DNA from: Desulfomarina profundi
GTDB lineage: Bacteria; Desulfobacterota; Desulfobulbia; Desulfobulbales; Desulfocapsaceae
NCBI RefSeq assembly: GCF_019703855.1
Contig: NZ_AP024086.1
Coordinates: 2,562,501 to 2,626,500 of the forward strand
Reading direction: 5' to 3'
DNA length: 64,000 nt
In this document: in pieces, positions 24,126 to 33,772 of the stretch
How positions within the stretch are numbered: position 1 is the first letter of the stretch
Layout of the letters: each line of letters opens with the position of its first letter
Notes under the pieces: model-generated
What the model saw: only the letters and a program-made list of their open reading frames with translations
The model's database searches: none
What the model was told of the DNA's origin: nothing
Program-made: the position numbers and the translations under genes

Positions 24126-26033
24126 ATGAACCTTAAAGCGCTCCTGCAGTTTTCAACAGTTTCAATCATCATTTTTTTTTGCAGTTTTCCCGTTTTGGCG
24201 CAGGAAAACAGTCTTTCCATGTTTTTTGATGACGAAATGCTGGTGCAGACTGCGTCGCGGCACTCCAAACCACTGACCGAGGTTGCGGAAAACCTCACTG
24301 TTGTCAATGGAACCGCCATAAAGGCAATGAATGCCCATACCCTGTATGAAGTACTCGCTCGTGTACCCGGACTCTTTGTCACATATGACGGGATGGATTT
24401 TGGCAGCGCTGCTTCCCTGACCATTCACGGTGCAAGCAGCGAAGACCTGCACCGAATCCTGGTTTTACTGGATGGAGTCAGGTTAAACCTGTCTTCAAAT
24501 GGCAATGCGATTCTGAACGGTATCCCGGTATCAATCATTGAAAGACTTGAAATCATCAAAGGCCCCGCCTCTTCAAGCTGGGGTTCAGCCATGGGTGGTG
24601 TCGTCAATATTATCACCAAAGCAGCATGGAAAAAAGGTCATGAGGGGCAGGTATACGGTTCCTACGGCACTGCGGACAGCCGTGAAGTGAGAATGGAACT
24701 CTCCGGCAAGGGAACGGATGCGGGCTACTATCTTTTTGCCGGTAACCAACATTCGGACGGACTGACAGAGGACAGGTTCTTTAACAACACTCAGGTCTAT
24801 GTCAAGGGGAACGCGACACTCAAACCGGGTATCCGGCTGGTGTTGAGTGGAGGCAGTTTCCGGCCCGAATGGAAAAATCTCAATTTTCCCCCAGCGGATC
24901 TCATGATTACGGCAGAAAACCGAAATGGTTTTTTCACCAGTGGTCTGGACCAGTCAGTGGGAAATCTGCTCAGTTTTCATTTAAGCGGCGGGATCATCGC
25001 CAGAAATTACACAAAAAAGTACAACGTACTTTCGGGGCTGATTGGTACGCCGGATGAAACATTGTCGAAACAGACCTGGCGGGAAAAAAGTTATAACCTG
25101 AACAGTAGACTGGTTTACAGTGACGACATTCATACCTTCGTTCTGGGAGCCGAATATGCTTATAACAGACTTGAAACCTCTGTGGATTCAACCGCCACAG
25201 CTGTTGTCGCCTGGGGAACATCATCGTCCAGTGAGCTTCCACCGGCCACCAATAAAACTGTTGGTGTCTATCTAAACGATACCCTGTCCTGGGGCAGGTT
25301 CACCCTGACTCCTGGAGTTCGCTATGACTATAACTCCATCAGTAATGATTTCATCAGTCCCAGTCTCGGACTGGTTTACAGGGCAACCGAGAACAACAGG
25401 CTGCGAATAACTGCGGCCCGTGGTTTTTCCACACCCTACTTTTCCCTGCTGAGAGATATCTCCCAGAATCAATCCTCTAATCCGAACCTTAAACCGGAAG
25501 AAATATGGTCAGTTCAAGCTGGCCTGGAAACCAAGTCCATTCCTCTCCTGCTCTGTAAAACAACACTTTTTTTTCATAATATCGACGAGATCTGGGAGTA
25601 CAGCCCCAACAGTGGCCAAATTGAAAATGGCGACAACACTAAAAGGTCCGGCTTTGAAATTGAAGTGGAATCTGTTCCTTTCCACGGCCTGAGTGTGACG
25701 GGCGGATTCACCTATACCATGGATGATCCCGATAACACATCAAGTGAAGATTTTTATAACACCCAGATAACTGTGAACTACACCAACCCGGAACTTTTTT
25801 CTCTCCAGCTGTTCGGCACAGCCTTAAAATGGCTGAAAGGAACGACTTTTGAGGCGGAAGAAGATTTCATATGGGATCTGAATATCAGCAGACACTTCCC
25901 GTCCGTTTCATTTGCTTCAGGCTTTGATCTTTTTATGACAGTGCACAACCTCTTTAATGGTGATCAATACTGGTCGAGTTTCTATCCCAATCCTGAACGA
26001 TGGGTTGAGGCCGGATTGAAATTTCGCTTTTAA
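24126..26033 (+). CDS. TonB-dependent outer-membrane receptor
   Basis: 635 residues: signal peptide (FSTVSIIIFFCSFPVLAQE), a TonB-box-like segment (EMLVQTASRHSKPLTEV), plug domain (LYEVLARVPGLFVTYDG, IHGASSEDLHRILVLLDGVR, IERLEIIKGPASSSWGSAMGGVVNIITK), and a 22-strand barrel ending in Phe (VEAGLKFRF). Its short length resembles vitamin B12 (BtuB) and small siderophore receptors. The substrate is unknown; no cobalamin riboswitch is seen upstream. It is divergent from the peptide-maturase locus, so import of a metal or a modified peptide linked to that locus is a possible but unproven connection. Confidence 0.9.
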   Translation: MNLKALLQFSTVSIIIFFCSFPVLAQENSLSMFFDDEMLVQTASRHSKPLTEVAENLTVVNGTAIKAMNAHTLYEVLARVPGLFVTYDGMDFGSAASLTIHGASSEDLHRILVLLDGVRLNLSSNGNAILNGIPVSIIERLEIIKGPASSSWGSAMGGVVNIITKAAWKKGHEGQVYGSYGTADSREVRMELSGKGTDAGYYLFAGNQHSDGLTEDRFFNNTQVYVKGNATLKPGIRLVLSGGSFRPEWKNLNFPPADLMITAENRNGFFTSGLDQSVGNLLSFHLSGGIIARNYTKKYNVLSGLIGTPDETLSKQTWREKSYNLNSRLVYSDDIHTFVLGAEYAYNRLETSVDSTATAVVAWGTSSSSELPPATNKTVGVYLNDTLSWGRFTLTPGVRYDYNSISNDFISPSLGLVYRATENNRLRITAARGFSTPYFSLLRDISQNQSSNPNLKPEEIWSVQAGLETKSIPLLLCKTTLFFHNIDEIWEYSPNSGQIENGDNTKRSGFEIEVESVPFHGLSVTGGFTYTMDDPDNTSSEDFYNTQITVNYTNPELFSLQLFGTALKWLKGTTFEAEEDFIWDLNISRHFPSVSFASGFDLFMTVHNLFNGDQYWSSFYPNPERWVEAGLKFRF

Positions 26034-26049
26034 TCCAGGATACAATCAA

Positions 26050-26160
26050 TCACCCGTCCGGGCATTTTGAACATCTTTTTCCTTTTTTCTTTAAAAATTT
26101 ACCACAGCACTTTTTTTTAGCCTTATCTTTTTTTTTCTTTTTCTTTTTCTTTTTACCCAT
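26050..26160 (-). CDS. 36-residue Lys-rich Cys-containing miniprotein
   Basis: An ORF of 36 codons starting MGKKKKKKK, with 20 Lys among 36 residues and four Cys arranged CC near residue 18 and CSKC near the end (GKRCSKCPDG). The CC..CxxC set could bind a metal, while the Lys tail would bind nucleic acid or polyphosphate. It lies 36 bases downstream of the ParA gene on the same strand and overlaps nothing. The poly-Lys codons form an A-rich run that could be dismissed as low complexity, but the ordered Cys motif argues for a real gene. Function unknown. Confidence 0.55.
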   Translation of the reverse strand: MGKKKKKKKKKDKAKKKCCGKFLKKKGKRCSKCPDG

Positions 26161-26196
26161 ATTGACTTGCCATGCATTTTTCCTGAAATTATCACA

Positions 26197-26943
26197 TCAC
26201 AAATCCATTTCCCGCCTGATCTCCCGCCACAGTTTCCTGTAAGCCTTTGCTGCTGCACTTCGTTCTGCATAAGACAAAACAGGTTCTCTGTGCAGACCCA
26301 TTTTTTCTATGTCAGTGGAGAACGGAATCGATTTCTGCAAAAATTTCCTGTATTTTTTCTTCAGTCTCACCATGGTTTCATTGTGAAGTTTTTTACTTCT
26401 CTGTACCATGGAGAAAAACGGTAACAGTTTATTTTTCTGATATTTTTTCTCCCTGAAAAACCCGAACAACTGTTCCAGGGTTCGTTCGGAAAGGGTTGTC
26501 GGGATCACCGGAACCACAATCCTGTCCGACACCCTGAACACATTCTCCGAAAGAAGAGAAATATTGGGAGGGCAGTCAAGGATAAGAACATCATAATCAT
26601 TTTTTACACTCTTCAAGGCCTTTTTCAGACGGGATCTGCTATTTTTCATTCTGGAGAGAAAAATATCAAAATCACGGTAACTCATGTTGGCGGGCAGTAA
26701 ATCCAGATTCTCGAAATCACTGGCACGAATAGCTCCCGTAAAACAATCAACATCCTTGAAAAAGGCCTGTTTTTTCAACTTTCTGGACGGTTTCACCCGA
26801 AAATAAAACCCGGACGCCCCCTGGGGATCCAGGTCGCAGAGCAACACGCGATAGCCGTCCATGGCGCAACTGTAGGCGAGATTGACGGAAGTGGCCGTCT
26901 TGCCAACACCGCCCTTATTACTGTAGCAGGCTACTATTTTCAT
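26197..26943 (-). CDS. ParA/MinD-family ATPase
   Basis: 248 residues. The deviant Walker A YSNKGGVGKTATSVN with signature Lys is at the N-terminus, followed by CDLDPQGASGFYF (Walker A') and VLILDCPPNISLL (Walker B). It lacks the N-terminal helix-turn-helix of plasmid ParA, and no ParB gene is near, so it belongs to the orphan ParA-like group that positions cargo. Its start overlaps the stop of the CHAD gene by 4 bases, suggesting that cargo is polyphosphate-related. The insertion FRVKPSRKLKKQAFF is unusually basic. Confidence 0.9.
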   Translation of the reverse strand: MKIVACYSNKGGVGKTATSVNLAYSCAMDGYRVLLCDLDPQGASGFYFRVKPSRKLKKQAFFKDVDCFTGAIRASDFENLDLLPANMSYRDFDIFLSRMKNSRSRLKKALKSVKNDYDVLILDCPPNISLLSENVFRVSDRIVVPVIPTTLSERTLEQLFGFFREKKYQKNKLLPFFSMVQRSKKLHNETMVRLKKKYRKFLQKSIPFSTDIEKMGLHREPVLSYAERSAAAKAYRKLWREIRREMDL

Positions 26944-28517
26944 TCTGACAGTCCTTTGACTTGATGTTCAAAAAGTTCCTGAAAAGCCGCGTGAACCTTC
27001 TCGGTATCAAACCTGGCAAAATTTTCCATTACCAGATCTCTCTCCCGGCATTGCAACTGGTAGAGCATGGCAGTAAGAGCACCTATGGCCTCGGCCATTT
27101 TTATTCCCTTACGACTCCGTTTCATCTTTTCTTCGAAAAACTCAGAGGGAAAGCGCTGCTGCACAGAATAATCGTTAAATCTTCCGAGATTATCCTGCAG
27201 TCTTTTCAGGGAACGAATGAGTTTTTTCATTTTTTTCCCGGCAAAAAACGGAGTGGAAAACTCCATGAGATAGCGAAGTTTTTTACACTCTATACGCAGT
27301 TCATGAACAACCGCATCTTCTGTGCGGGCATCAATTGACCGGGCAATCCTGCAGACCTTTTTATACCGTTTTACAATACGCTTTGCCGCAAAGACGGATG
27401 ACACTCTCCTTTTCTGTCTACCATCTGACAGGTTGGATGGATCACTGAACAGTTCTTTCCAGGTATCCATACTCTTTCTATACTCCTTGCTCTTGAGTAC
27501 CCTGCAGAAAGCACGGTGCTCGGTTTTTCTTACACGCCGCAGATGAGTAAACAGTATTTCCAGCCCTTCGTGACTGCTTTCCGGTACCAGGCTGAAATAT
27601 CGATCCCGGTCAAGGAGATATACGTCCAGATCCCTCAGACGATTTGTCTTTTTCATCAGCTCACCGAATTCCTTTTTCAGGCGGGCTGTCTCCTTACTTT
27701 CATAGATTCCGCTGAAAAGGCTCAGTGCCGAACGTATTTTACGAAAACTCACCCGATAATCGTGTAGAAATTCCGTATCCAGGTCGGCTATAATACCAGG
27801 CTCATTCTGCTCGGCAACTCCGAGAGATGTCCTGATTATAGTGGTAACACTCTTTTTAATATCATCCGTCCCGGAAATATCCAGCCGGGGTTTTACCGAG
27901 TAATCCCTTGTCTGAATACCCAGCTGTGCATAAACCGCTAGGGGATCACTGTTTTCCTGTGCGCCTTCAGCCAGCAGCCAGGAGACAAGTATTCCATGAG
28001 TCTTTTCGTATCCCCGCAGGATTCGGGTTACCCCGAACAGAAGTGATTTATTCTTTCGTCTGAAGGAAAAAAATGACAACCGAACCCTGGTCTTGACCTC
28101 ATCATCAAGAACCAGCCCTTTATCTTGTCTTATCTTCAGTCCGGCCACGGGATTGATCGCTCTGATTTCCGAGACACCTTTCAGATTATCGCGGACGGGA
28201 CCACTCTTCAGTTCCGGCAGGAACGACCAGGAATAATCCACCGGCTGTTCAAAAATGTCTCCTGAACGCCAGTCAATAAGAAGCAGACGGTCGTTGATCG
28301 AAAACAGCAGTTTTCCGGACTTTCTCACCTCTTCAGTGAATGTATCCAGCAACCTGCCTTCCTCAAACAATCCGGCAGTTACTTCGAGGGAGAACGGACT
28401 CTTACCAATTTTCAGGGGTTTGGATTCCCTTATTATTTTATCATCTGGAAAGGTAAAAACAAAAGAAGACGATTCCATAACAGCTTTCCCGGTAAAAGAA
28501 AACATCTCTGCCACCAA
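26940..28517 (-). CDS. CHAD-domain protein with N-terminal extension
   Basis: 525 residues. The C-terminal half (about 235-520) is a CHAD domain: FLHDYRVSFRKIRSALSLF and VVHELRIECKKLRYLMEF are the two repeated His/Arg/Lys-rich helices that bind inorganic polyphosphate. The N-terminal 230 residues are not a recognisable CYTH domain, though the strand-rich charged pattern (VRLSFFSFRRKNKSLLFGV) would fit a derived one. CHAD proteins localise to polyphosphate granules. Coupled translation with a ParA ATPase gene suggests granule positioning. Starts at residues 5 or 14 (MESSSFVFTFP) are also possible. Confidence 0.83.
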   Translation of the reverse strand: MVAEMFSFTGKAVMESSSFVFTFPDDKIIRESKPLKIGKSPFSLEVTAGLFEEGRLLDTFTEEVRKSGKLLFSINDRLLLIDWRSGDIFEQPVDYSWSFLPELKSGPVRDNLKGVSEIRAINPVAGLKIRQDKGLVLDDEVKTRVRLSFFSFRRKNKSLLFGVTRILRGYEKTHGILVSWLLAEGAQENSDPLAVYAQLGIQTRDYSVKPRLDISGTDDIKKSVTTIIRTSLGVAEQNEPGIIADLDTEFLHDYRVSFRKIRSALSLFSGIYESKETARLKKEFGELMKKTNRLRDLDVYLLDRDRYFSLVPESSHEGLEILFTHLRRVRKTEHRAFCRVLKSKEYRKSMDTWKELFSDPSNLSDGRQKRRVSSVFAAKRIVKRYKKVCRIARSIDARTEDAVVHELRIECKKLRYLMEFSTPFFAGKKMKKLIRSLKRLQDNLGRFNDYSVQQRFPSEFFEEKMKRSRKGIKMAEAIGALTAMLYQLQCRERDLVMENFARFDTEKVHAAFQELFEHQVKGLSE

Positions 28518-28637
28518 CTGAGTTGAAAAGTTCTGTCATTTATGCCCTTCCAGGTACAAAACAAATGAAAAACCTTGTCAATCAACTCATGGTGACTACA
28601 ATAAACGCAAGATACTCATTGCCCTGGACCGAAACCT

Positions 28638-30032
28638 TTGACAACACATTACAACACCTTTATCCATCGATCCTCTTATCCCTGTCTGGCACAGGATCTT
28701 TACGATTTTCACGCAAGACCGGGTGCCCTGCAGCGGTTACTGCCTCCCTGGGAAAACACCACGGTCATTTCCAGCGACGAAGGCATAACTCCGGGATCCC
28801 GGGCCAGGGTCAAACTGCATACAGGCCCTTTGAGCCTGAACTTTGAAGCACTGCATGTGGAGGAAAAACCTGGGCAAATGTTCAGGGATGTCCAAGAAAA
28901 GGGTCCCTTTGCCCACTGGTCACACACCCACATTTTCCATGACAGCGGAGGTAAAACCATCCTGGAGGACAGGATCGAATACGGGCTTTATGGCCATCTA
29001 TTTATCCCCGCGCTCATCAAACAGCAAATCGAGAACAAACTTACCAGACTCTTCCGACATCGACAACAAATCCTCACACATGATATTGCAGTCCATGGAA
29101 AATACAGCAGAAAACCGCTCAATATCCTTGTAACAGGAGCCGGTGGTATGCTTGGCAGAAGATTGCTGCCTTTTCTGACAACGGGGGGACATCGGGTCTG
29201 GCGACTCGTCCGCAGGCGCCCCTGTTCCAACAAAAATGAGATTTTCTGGGATCCGGAAAAAAACTATCTGCAGGCAGTTGACCTGCCCCCACTGGATGCG
29301 GTCATCCATCTGGCCGGAGAACCGATAGGCCTCAATTGCTGGAACGAGGAGAGAAAAAATAGAGTTCTCACCAGCAGGACAGCAGGAACCGAACTTCTCT
29401 CACGGACCCTTGCAGAACTGAATAATCCGCCGTCAGTTCTTCTTTCGGCCTCGGCCGTTGGATATTATGGTGATTGCGGTCACAATCCCGTAGATGAAAA
29501 CTGCAATCCTGGAGAGGATTTCATCGCACAAGTCTGTCACCGGTGGGAAAAATCCACATTGTCTGCTCAACAGGCCGGTATCCGCACTGTCCTTATGCGG
29601 ATCGGAGTAACCCTGTCTCCGAAAGGTGGCGCTCTGAAACGTATACTCTCCACGGCCCCTTTCGGATTTATGCGCCATTTCGGCTCCGGCAGGCAATATA
29701 TCAGCTGGATCTGCGAAGATGACCTGCTTGCGGCCATGCTCCACGCCATGACAACCCCCGCTCTTGAAGGTCCGGTAAACATGGCAGCTCCCCGGGCGGT
29801 CACCAATGGAGAACTGATGCGTGTTCTCTCAACCGTAACGGGGCGGCCCCTGCTCCTTCCCATGCCGGGGCGCCTGTTTGAAATCATGTATGGACAAATG
29901 GCCCGGGAAGTCATACTCTCCGGGTGTCGTGTTTCCACAAAAAAGCTGGAAAAAACCGGTTTTGTTTTCAACTGGCCGACAATTGAACCGGCACTGGGTT
30001 ATCTCCTTGGAAAAGAACAGAAAGAACCATGA
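28638..30032 (+). CDS. SRPBCC-SDR39U1 (YfcH-like) fusion protein
   Basis: 464 residues. Residues 1-150 form a START/SRPBCC-like ligand pocket (YDFHARPGALQRLLPPWE, RVKLHTGPLSLNFEALHVEEKPGQMF). From about 160 an atypical epimerase of the SDR39U1/TIGR01777 family begins with ILVTGAGGMLGRRLLPFL, then VIHLAGEPIG, SASAVGYYGD and a C-terminal ALEGPVNMAAP. The reaction of this family is not established; relatives bind NAD(P). The fusion is common in proteobacteria. The ATG at 30029 of the next gene overlaps its stop, so they form an operon. Confidence 0.87.
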   Translation: MTTHYNTFIHRSSYPCLAQDLYDFHARPGALQRLLPPWENTTVISSDEGITPGSRARVKLHTGPLSLNFEALHVEEKPGQMFRDVQEKGPFAHWSHTHIFHDSGGKTILEDRIEYGLYGHLFIPALIKQQIENKLTRLFRHRQQILTHDIAVHGKYSRKPLNILVTGAGGMLGRRLLPFLTTGGHRVWRLVRRRPCSNKNEIFWDPEKNYLQAVDLPPLDAVIHLAGEPIGLNCWNEERKNRVLTSRTAGTELLSRTLAELNNPPSVLLSASAVGYYGDCGHNPVDENCNPGEDFIAQVCHRWEKSTLSAQQAGIRTVLMRIGVTLSPKGGALKRILSTAPFGFMRHFGSGRQYISWICEDDLLAAMLHAMTTPALEGPVNMAAPRAVTNGELMRVLSTVTGRPLLLPMPGRLFEIMYGQMAREVILSGCRVSTKKLEKTGFVFNWPTIEPALGYLLGKEQKEP

Positions 30033-31168
30033 GCAAATCACTAAAATCACTTTTCTGGATCATCATGACAACGGCCCTGACCTTCGGATTTTTCCATCAC
30101 CTCATTGACCCGAAGGTCCTCAATTTTGAACGACTGCATATTTTCCTCTTCAACCTGTGCGGCGGCGGCACCATGCTCGTTTACTTCACGGAAGATCAAC
30201 CACAGTTGAGCCGGCGAGGCATCTTCTTTCTCTGTTTTTCACTTCTTTTTGCCTTCTGTGCCTTTATGCAGTGGTACGGATTTACCCTTGTTATTCCCCT
30301 GGTTCTCGCCACTATCCTTGAATCGGTCAGGATACACCATTTCGGCAGCTTTCTCCCCCGGGGGCTTTTTTCAAAGCGGGAAAAAACCTCAACAAAATTT
30401 CACCAGGCCTCCCTTCTCTGCCTTTCCCTCGGTCTTGTAATTTCCAGTCTCGCCATCCTCAACAGTGAATACGGCCACTGGCTTACCCTGGACAAACTGA
30501 AGCTGGACACCTTTTTCCTGGGATTCTCCTTTCCCCTCTCTCTGATCACCATGTCCGTCATTTTTGGGCTGATGAAAAATAATAATACCCCTCCCATCGG
30601 CACACTCAAGGAAATTTCCTTCTGGATAATCAATCTCGGGGTCATTATTTTCTTTCTCTTCATCCTGGCAAACTGGTTTATTCCCCAGGTCCTTATTGCC
30701 TCAACCCTGTTTCTCACCGTGGCTCTGATCTTTTATCTCTACTGGTACCAGGGGAAACGACTGCAGCAGAAGGCCTTTCTCACCTCCGGCATTCTTTTTC
30801 TACTGGTCACTTCGGTAACAGGTATTCTTTATATTCTGCTGGCCTTCAGCAAAAATTATGATCACCAGCAGGCTCTGCCTCTTCTGAGAATGCATGCCTT
30901 CACCGCCCTCTATGGCTGGAACCTGAGCGGCCTGACCGTGATAAGCAGACACAAGGATTTCCCCCTTCGCCTCCATTCCCGCAAAGTTCTTTTCCTTCAC
31001 TGGCTTACCGTGCTGATTCTCTGTCCCCTGGGATATTTTTATCCGCTTTTCGCCATCGCAGCCGTTCTCTGTTATGGCTGGTTGCTTGCCGTTCTCCTCT
31101 TTAATGAAGGCAGGATGGATCAGAAAATTGTCGAGCTTGAAGACAGAATTCTTAACACAGAAAAATAG
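30029..31168 (+). CDS. Polytopic inner-membrane protein of unknown function
   Basis: 379 residues with about ten hydrophobic segments (for example IFFLCFSLLFAFCAFMQWY, LLCLSLGLVISSLAIL, EISFWIINLGVIIFFLFILANWF). His residues occur near helices (FFHHLIDP, RMHAFTALYGWN, LFLHWLTVL) and could bind heme or a metal, but no family is recognised. Its ATG overlaps the preceding SDR stop (ATGA), so it works with or is co-expressed with that protein. The C-terminal tail is charged and cytoplasmic-looking. It converges on the kinase gene at 31176 with only 7 bases between. Confidence 0.7.
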   Translation: MSKSLKSLFWIIMTTALTFGFFHHLIDPKVLNFERLHIFLFNLCGGGTMLVYFTEDQPQLSRRGIFFLCFSLLFAFCAFMQWYGFTLVIPLVLATILESVRIHHFGSFLPRGLFSKREKTSTKFHQASLLCLSLGLVISSLAILNSEYGHWLTLDKLKLDTFFLGFSFPLSLITMSVIFGLMKNNNTPPIGTLKEISFWIINLGVIIFFLFILANWFIPQVLIASTLFLTVALIFYLYWYQGKRLQQKAFLTSGILFLLVTSVTGILYILLAFSKNYDHQQALPLLRMHAFTALYGWNLSGLTVISRHKDFPLRLHSRKVLFLHWLTVLILCPLGYFYPLFAIAAVLCYGWLLAVLLFNEGRMDQKIVELEDRILNTEK

Positions 31169-31175
31169 ACCGTGT

Positions 31176-32553
31176 CTACAACCTGATGCAAACCGTGACA
31201 CCACCATCACTGTTCTGAACAGCAATTTCCCCATTGTGAAGATCAATGATTCTTTTGACAATAGTCAAACCCAGTCCTGATCCGCCAAGATCTGTGGCAC
31301 GTGATTTCTCAACCCGGTAAAACTGGTTAAAAATACGACCCAGGTCTCTGGCTGGTATTCCCCCACAGGTATTGAACAGTTCCACGTAAACACCTTCTTC
31401 TTTCCGGTAAAGGGAACAACGAATCTGCGAATCATTGCCGGTAGTATATTTTACCGCATTGTCAACAATATTGATCAGGGCCCTTCTTAATTTTTCCCTG
31501 TCGCCCCCAGGTGAATATCGGGCTGAATATCAGTGACAAGCCTGATTTCTGCAGCGGCAATAATTTCCTTGAAATCACATAATACGGCAGAAACCATATC
31601 CGATAGATCAACATCCTCCGGTTCGAATGAATCCTTCAGCTCCAGGGCTGAAAGATCAAGCAGATCTTTGACCAGCCGATCCATGCGATAACAGTTCTTT
31701 ATCTGTACATCAACCTGCTGCTGGAAATCCTCCGGCAGATCGTTTCTGATCCACGCCTCATCAAAAAAAAGACGCTGCATGGCCAGGGGTGTTTTCAGTT
31801 CGTGGGAGGCATTGGCAATAAATTCCTTCTGGCGTTCAAAAGAATACTGCAATCTGTCGAACATCCGGTTCAGTGATGTGGCAAGGGTGTAAATTTCATC
31901 CCGGTTCTTTGCGACCGGAATCCTCTTGTTGAGTGTCTTTTCCGTAATTTCCCGGGCCAGGGAATTAATGGTCGCAATCGGCTGCAGTATTTTTCCTGCG
32001 GCAAAATACCCAAGCCCTACCAGGGCAAGGGCAAATACGATGAGACCTGCTGGAATGGCAATGGCCAGATCGGTGACTTCTTCCTCCAGTTTTTCCATTG
32101 GTCTGGCGATCTGAACAAGGTATTTCTCCCCCTGAAAATCAAGCGTAAAGACTCGAACCCTGAATGTCATATCAGTACCGTCATCCGGATCAAGATTGGC
32201 TGCTTCAGGGATATATCAGCACTGTAGTTATATCGTGTTGTTTCAGTTTTCAACGGCAGATCTACAAACCGTGTCATGGCGGAAGCAAAAACAAGCTCTT
32301 TCCGATGATTAAATACTTTAAACCAGTATAGCCTGCCTATAGATTCCAACATGGGATCATCCGGGGAACGGGAGAGTTTTCCCGCCACAGGAGCCAGCCC
32401 GGTCAGAAGGGTCCTGGCTTGACTTCTCAACTCCGCATCAAGAAGTTCATAGGGTTGTTCAATCAGTTCATAGGTGACAACAATTGAAAAAAGCAGACCC
32501 GCCACCATACCGGCAGCGGTAATCCAGACAGTTATTCTGTTACGGATTTTCAC
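31176..32553 (-). pseudogene. PmrB/QseC-like sensor histidine kinase, frameshifted twice in this sequence
   Basis: Three frame segments form one kinase of about 460 residues: a first membrane helix (VWITAAGMVAGLLFSIVV), periplasmic domain, second helix (IPAGLIVFALALVGLGYF), HAMP, HisKA with NASHELKTPLAMQ, then an ATPase with INIVDNAVKYT, FYRVEKSRATDLGGSGLGLTIV. Breaks are at the G3 run 32208-32210 and the C5 run 31504-31508; adding one base at each restores the reading. It overlaps the response regulator by 4 bases and is divergent from the arn operon, so it probably senses cationic peptides, iron or envelope stress and controls lipid A modification. It may be intact in the cell. Confidence 0.82.
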
Positions 32554-33230
32554 TGGGAATCATCCTTGATCATATACCCCACACCCCTCACGGTTCGAAT
32601 CACCTGTCCTCCGGGATCATTGATTTTTCTGCGGAGATTCTTGATATGGACATCGATATTATTAGACATGCTGTAGGTATCAAACTCCTCACCCCAGACA
32701 TGTTCGGCAATATTAAACCGGGATACGGCCCTGTTCATATTGTACAGGAGAAACTCAAGAATCAGAAATTCTTTCGGGGTAAGACTGACGGGATTGTCAT
32801 CAAGAAAAACCTCCCTTGAAGCCGTGTTAATCCTGATCTTATCCTTCTGCAGAACTGAGGAGGCAAGGTCATTTCCCCGTCGCAGGAGGACACGGATCCT
32901 GGCAAGCAGTTCTCCCATGGAAAACGGTTTGGTCAAGTAATCATCGGCCCCCATGTCAAGCCCCTTGATTTTGTCTTCAGTCATCCCTTTTGCCGTAAGC
33001 ATCAGTACCGGTGTTTTTACATTCTCCCGCCGCATTTCATTGATAACCGAATATCCATCCAGTTTCGGCAGCATGATATCCAGCAGGATAAGGTCATAGG
33101 AATCAACAAAAATCCGTTCCAGGGCTTCCTCTCCATCATAAGCCATATCAACGGTATAGCGCTGTTTGAGCAGAATCTGCCTGATCTGGTGAATCAGCTC
33201 GGGTTCATCATCAATGATAAGTATTCGCAT
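32550..33230 (-). CDS. OmpR/PmrA-type response regulator
   Basis: 226 residues. The receiver domain has DDEP near the N-terminus, the phospho-acceptor D51 in LILLDIMLPKLDGY, and the conserved Thr and Lys in MLTAKGM and DYLTKPFSM. The C-terminal winged helix ends IDVHIKNLRRKI and VRGVGYMIKD. It would bind direct repeats in promoters. As first gene of the regulator-kinase operon facing arnBCADT across 33231-33772, it is the likely activator of that operon, as PmrA is in enteric bacteria. That regulatory link is inferred from position only. Confidence 0.93.
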   Translation of the reverse strand: MRILIIDDEPELIHQIRQILLKQRYTVDMAYDGEEALERIFVDSYDLILLDIMLPKLDGYSVINEMRRENVKTPVLMLTAKGMTEDKIKGLDMGADDYLTKPFSMGELLARIRVLLRRGNDLASSVLQKDKIRINTASREVFLDDNPVSLTPKEFLILEFLLYNMNRAVSRFNIAEHVWGEEFDTYSMSNNIDVHIKNLRRKINDPGGQVIRTVRGVGYMIKDDSQ

Positions 33231-33276
33231 CCCGCCTCCTCATTGCCGTTTTACATCAACAGTTTGTTTTTTACCT

Positions 33277-33520
33277 AAATCCTGCACTTCGGGAACAAAG
33301 AAAAAATATTTATAATGTATAAACAGATAGTTATAATATTACAGTAGGGGCTGTACTACTCACTATCAGAGTGAGATTGTTTTTTCTTTATTCCCTTGCC
33401 CTGGGGGATTGGCAATTTTATCGAATCTGCTTCGTTATCAAGTGCTTGAAGTATGTTAATACGTCTGCGCCCTTGATGCCTCGCATCTCCGAAAAACTTG
33501 CCAATTGCAGGATTTAGGTT
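33277..33520. repeat. 244-bp inverted-repeat element in the arn regulatory gap
   Basis: The ends CCTAAATCCTGCA (33277-33289) and TGCAGGATTTAGG (33508-33520) are a perfect 13-bp inverted pair. Inside lie two further pairs: GGGAACAAAGAAAAAA with TTTTTTCTTTATTCCC, and GATTGGCAATTTT with AAAAACTTGCCAAT. It encodes nothing obvious and separates the regulator gene from arnB. It is probably a nonautonomous element that has inserted in the promoter region. The remaining bases to 33772 hold the arn leader, with AAAGGAG before arnB. Confidence 0.7.
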
Positions 33521-33772
33521 TTAAAAGATGTGTTTCCGAGCTGATTATATCATTTCCACATGAAGAAAAGATAAAGAGGACACTATTTCCCTTAAATTTC
33601 CACCTGACTGTTTCATCTACACAGTGATACATAATTTTACGTTTTCACAACAGCCCTTATCCCACTTCTCGTTTATTTTCCAAAACTGCGTTCATTGTTC
33701 TTCATCATTTCTTAATGAGTTCTCTGGTAAAAGAGGAAACATCACAAACAAGGACACAGTAAAGGAGCATTT

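Noticed and set aside
24126-26033. Cobalamin riboswitch and BtuB assignment for the TonB receptor
   Set aside because: The upstream 270 bases show no B12-box or riboswitch fold, and receptor length alone does not define the substrate.
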